This document shows positions 6,870 through 7,887 of a stretch of 7,887 nucleotides of DNA, piece after piece. Position numbers and translations under genes: made by a program. Under the pieces are notes generated by a model, which was not told the origin of the DNA, did not search any database, and was given only the letters and a program-made list of their open reading frames with translations. The DNA lies in contig JALSIF010000310.1 in the NCBI GenBank assembly GCA_026981635.1, positions 1-7,887 of the forward strand. The letters are read 5' to 3'. The stretch comes from a bacterium. GTDB taxonomy: Bacteria; 4484-113; JALSIF01. Positions within the stretch are counted from its first letter, which is position 1; the number at the start of each line of letters is the position of its first letter.

Positions 6870-7887
6870 GTGACCCCCACACCCAGACAGGCAAGGCTTC
6901 CGCCCATGGTGCAGACAGGGCTGATGGTGCTGCTTGTGGCCCTAGCCTCACTCCTCTCCTTTTCCTCCTGTGGAGAAGAGGAGGAGGGGGCCAAGCTGAC
7001 CAGCTCCCTCACCCTAAACTTTCCCGACTATCCCGATGATGCTCCCCTGCCCGACCCCACCTCCCTTGACCCGGCCAAGGCGCTGACAGTAGAAGGGATC
7101 AGGATCTGGGCGGTGGGGCCGGACGACCTTCCCGACCTGGGCCTGCGCCAGGCGATGAAGGCCACCCTCACCGAGCTAGACTACGATCGCCTCTCCCTGG
7201 AGATCCGGGTGGAGGACGCCCCCGACACTGCCTGGGCGCTGCTCTACATCAGCTACGACCCCCTCCAACTGTCGGTGAATCGGGTGGAGCCGGGAAGCTT
7301 CATCGGCAAGCGGGCAGAGGTGCTTGACCTAATTGATACCCGCCGCCCGGGGCTGCTAGCGGTGGGCATTGCCCGCATCCGACCCGGAGAGACCGGGGTG
7401 GTGAGGGGAAGCGGGCTGGTGGCTCAAGTGGTCTTTGACCGGGTGGAGCGAAGCAAGCCACCGCCCCTCCGGGTGAGTTATCCTCCCGGGCTGCTTCCCC
7501 GGGTGGAGGAACTCTCTACCCGCGACCGGGGCGACGGCAGCGTGGAGATCACCTTTCGGGAAAGCTTTCCCGCCGATTTCAACAACAACGGCCTAGCCTC
7601 CCTGGGGGACCTGCCCTTCCTTGCTGCCTACTACGGTGAGCGGCTTGACAGCAAGCACTCCTCCGCGGTCCAGTTCATGGACGTAAACGGAGATGGGGTG
7701 CTGGGGGAGGAGGAGCTCAGGGCACTGTGGGAATCCCTCTACCTCAGGGTTGATGGCTATGCCATCTACCAGCAGGGAGAATCAGCCCCCCTGCCCCCAC
7801 CTGCCGGGGTCACCCCTGCCGACCTCACCATCACCCTGCCCCGCCCCCGCCACGGTCTTTCTCCCCTCAAACGGCCCCCCTACCCCT
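6870..7887 (+). CDS. Lipoprotein with cohesin-like domain and dockerin-like EF-hand pair, 3' partial
   Basis: The frame is open from 6861 to the window end; no stop is seen, so the C-terminus is missing. Residues are numbered from ATG 6906. The GTG at 6870 would add 12 residues including two arginines, giving a better charged signal-peptide start, so it is used here with caution. A hydrophobic stretch ends in SFSSC, with Cys22 as the likely lipidated residue, followed by an acidic linker. Residues about 60-185 look like a cohesin-like beta sandwich: a strand LSLEIRVEDAP, ALLYISYDPLQL with the Y-D-P motif at 117-119, VEPGSF, and late strands GSGLVAQVVFD. Then come two calcium-loop motifs: DFNNNGLASLGD at 224-235 and DVNGDGVLGEEE at 259-270. 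They are 35 residues apart, as in dockerin-type or paired EF-hand modules. A proline-rich segment follows. It is probably a surface adhesion or assembly protein. It follows the previous gene by 34 bases. Confidence 0.78.
   Translation, partial: MTPTPRQARLPPMVQTGLMVLLVALASLLSFSSCGEEEEGAKLTSSLTLNFPDYPDDAPLPDPTSLDPAKALTVEGIRIWAVGPDDLPDLGLRQAMKATLTELDYDRLSLEIRVEDAPDTAWALLYISYDPLQLSVNRVEPGSFIGKRAEVLDLIDTRRPGLLAVGIARIRPGETGVVRGSGLVAQVVFDRVERSKPPPLRVSYPPGLLPRVEELSTRDRGDGSVEITFRESFPADFNNNGLASLGDLPFLAAYYGERLDSKHSSAVQFMDVNGDGVLGEEELRALWESLYLRVDGYAIYQQGESAPLPPPAGVTPADLTITLPRPRHGLSPLKRPPYP

Overview
The window looks like a chromosomal segment from a GC-rich bacterium. The evidence is bacterial-type -35/-10 boxes, Shine-Dalgarno sites, a tRNA with an encoded CCA, a Sec signal peptide and a lipoprotein signal. 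Arginine AGG and isoleucine ATA codons recur. A homologue of acetyl-CoA synthase suggests an anaerobic lineage with Wood-Ljungdahl ancestry. I cannot name the phylum from sequence alone.

There are three blocks. (1) Bases 1-2649, plus strand: the 3' part of a large gene homologous to acetyl-CoA synthase (AcsB/CdhC), then a small YbjN-like gene, then a PCC/DUF296-domain gene. They lie 21 and 36 bases apart and probably form one operon whose promoter is outside the window. (2) Bases 2689-5107, minus strand: a tRNA-Leu(GAG) with a recognisable promoter, followed 30 bases later by a membrane-anchored thioredoxin/six-bladed NHL-propeller protein with the layout of NHLRC2. This block converges on block 1 over a 39-base gap that holds a hairpin. 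(3) Bases 5280-7887, plus strand, divergent from the tRNA: four closely packed cell-envelope genes. These encode an exported AMIN-like/SPOR-like protein, two small single-pass membrane proteins overlapping by 8 bases, and a lipoprotein with a cohesin-like domain followed by a dockerin-like pair of calcium loops, which runs off the window end.

The most striking item is the first gene. Its C-terminal half can be laid on the catalytic domain of Moorella acetyl-CoA synthase, without gaps across the four [4Fe-4S] ligand positions. All four cysteines are replaced (Ser, His, Gly, His), and one of the two nickel-binding cysteines is also lost. The visible 577 residues contain only two cysteines, so the nickel-iron-sulfur A-cluster cannot form. 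This is either a repurposed ACS fold, perhaps with a different histidine-rich metal site, or a non-catalytic structural or regulatory paralogue. Its gene neighbours do not obviously belong to the Wood-Ljungdahl pathway. The alignment was made from memory and by eye, so it needs a profile search.
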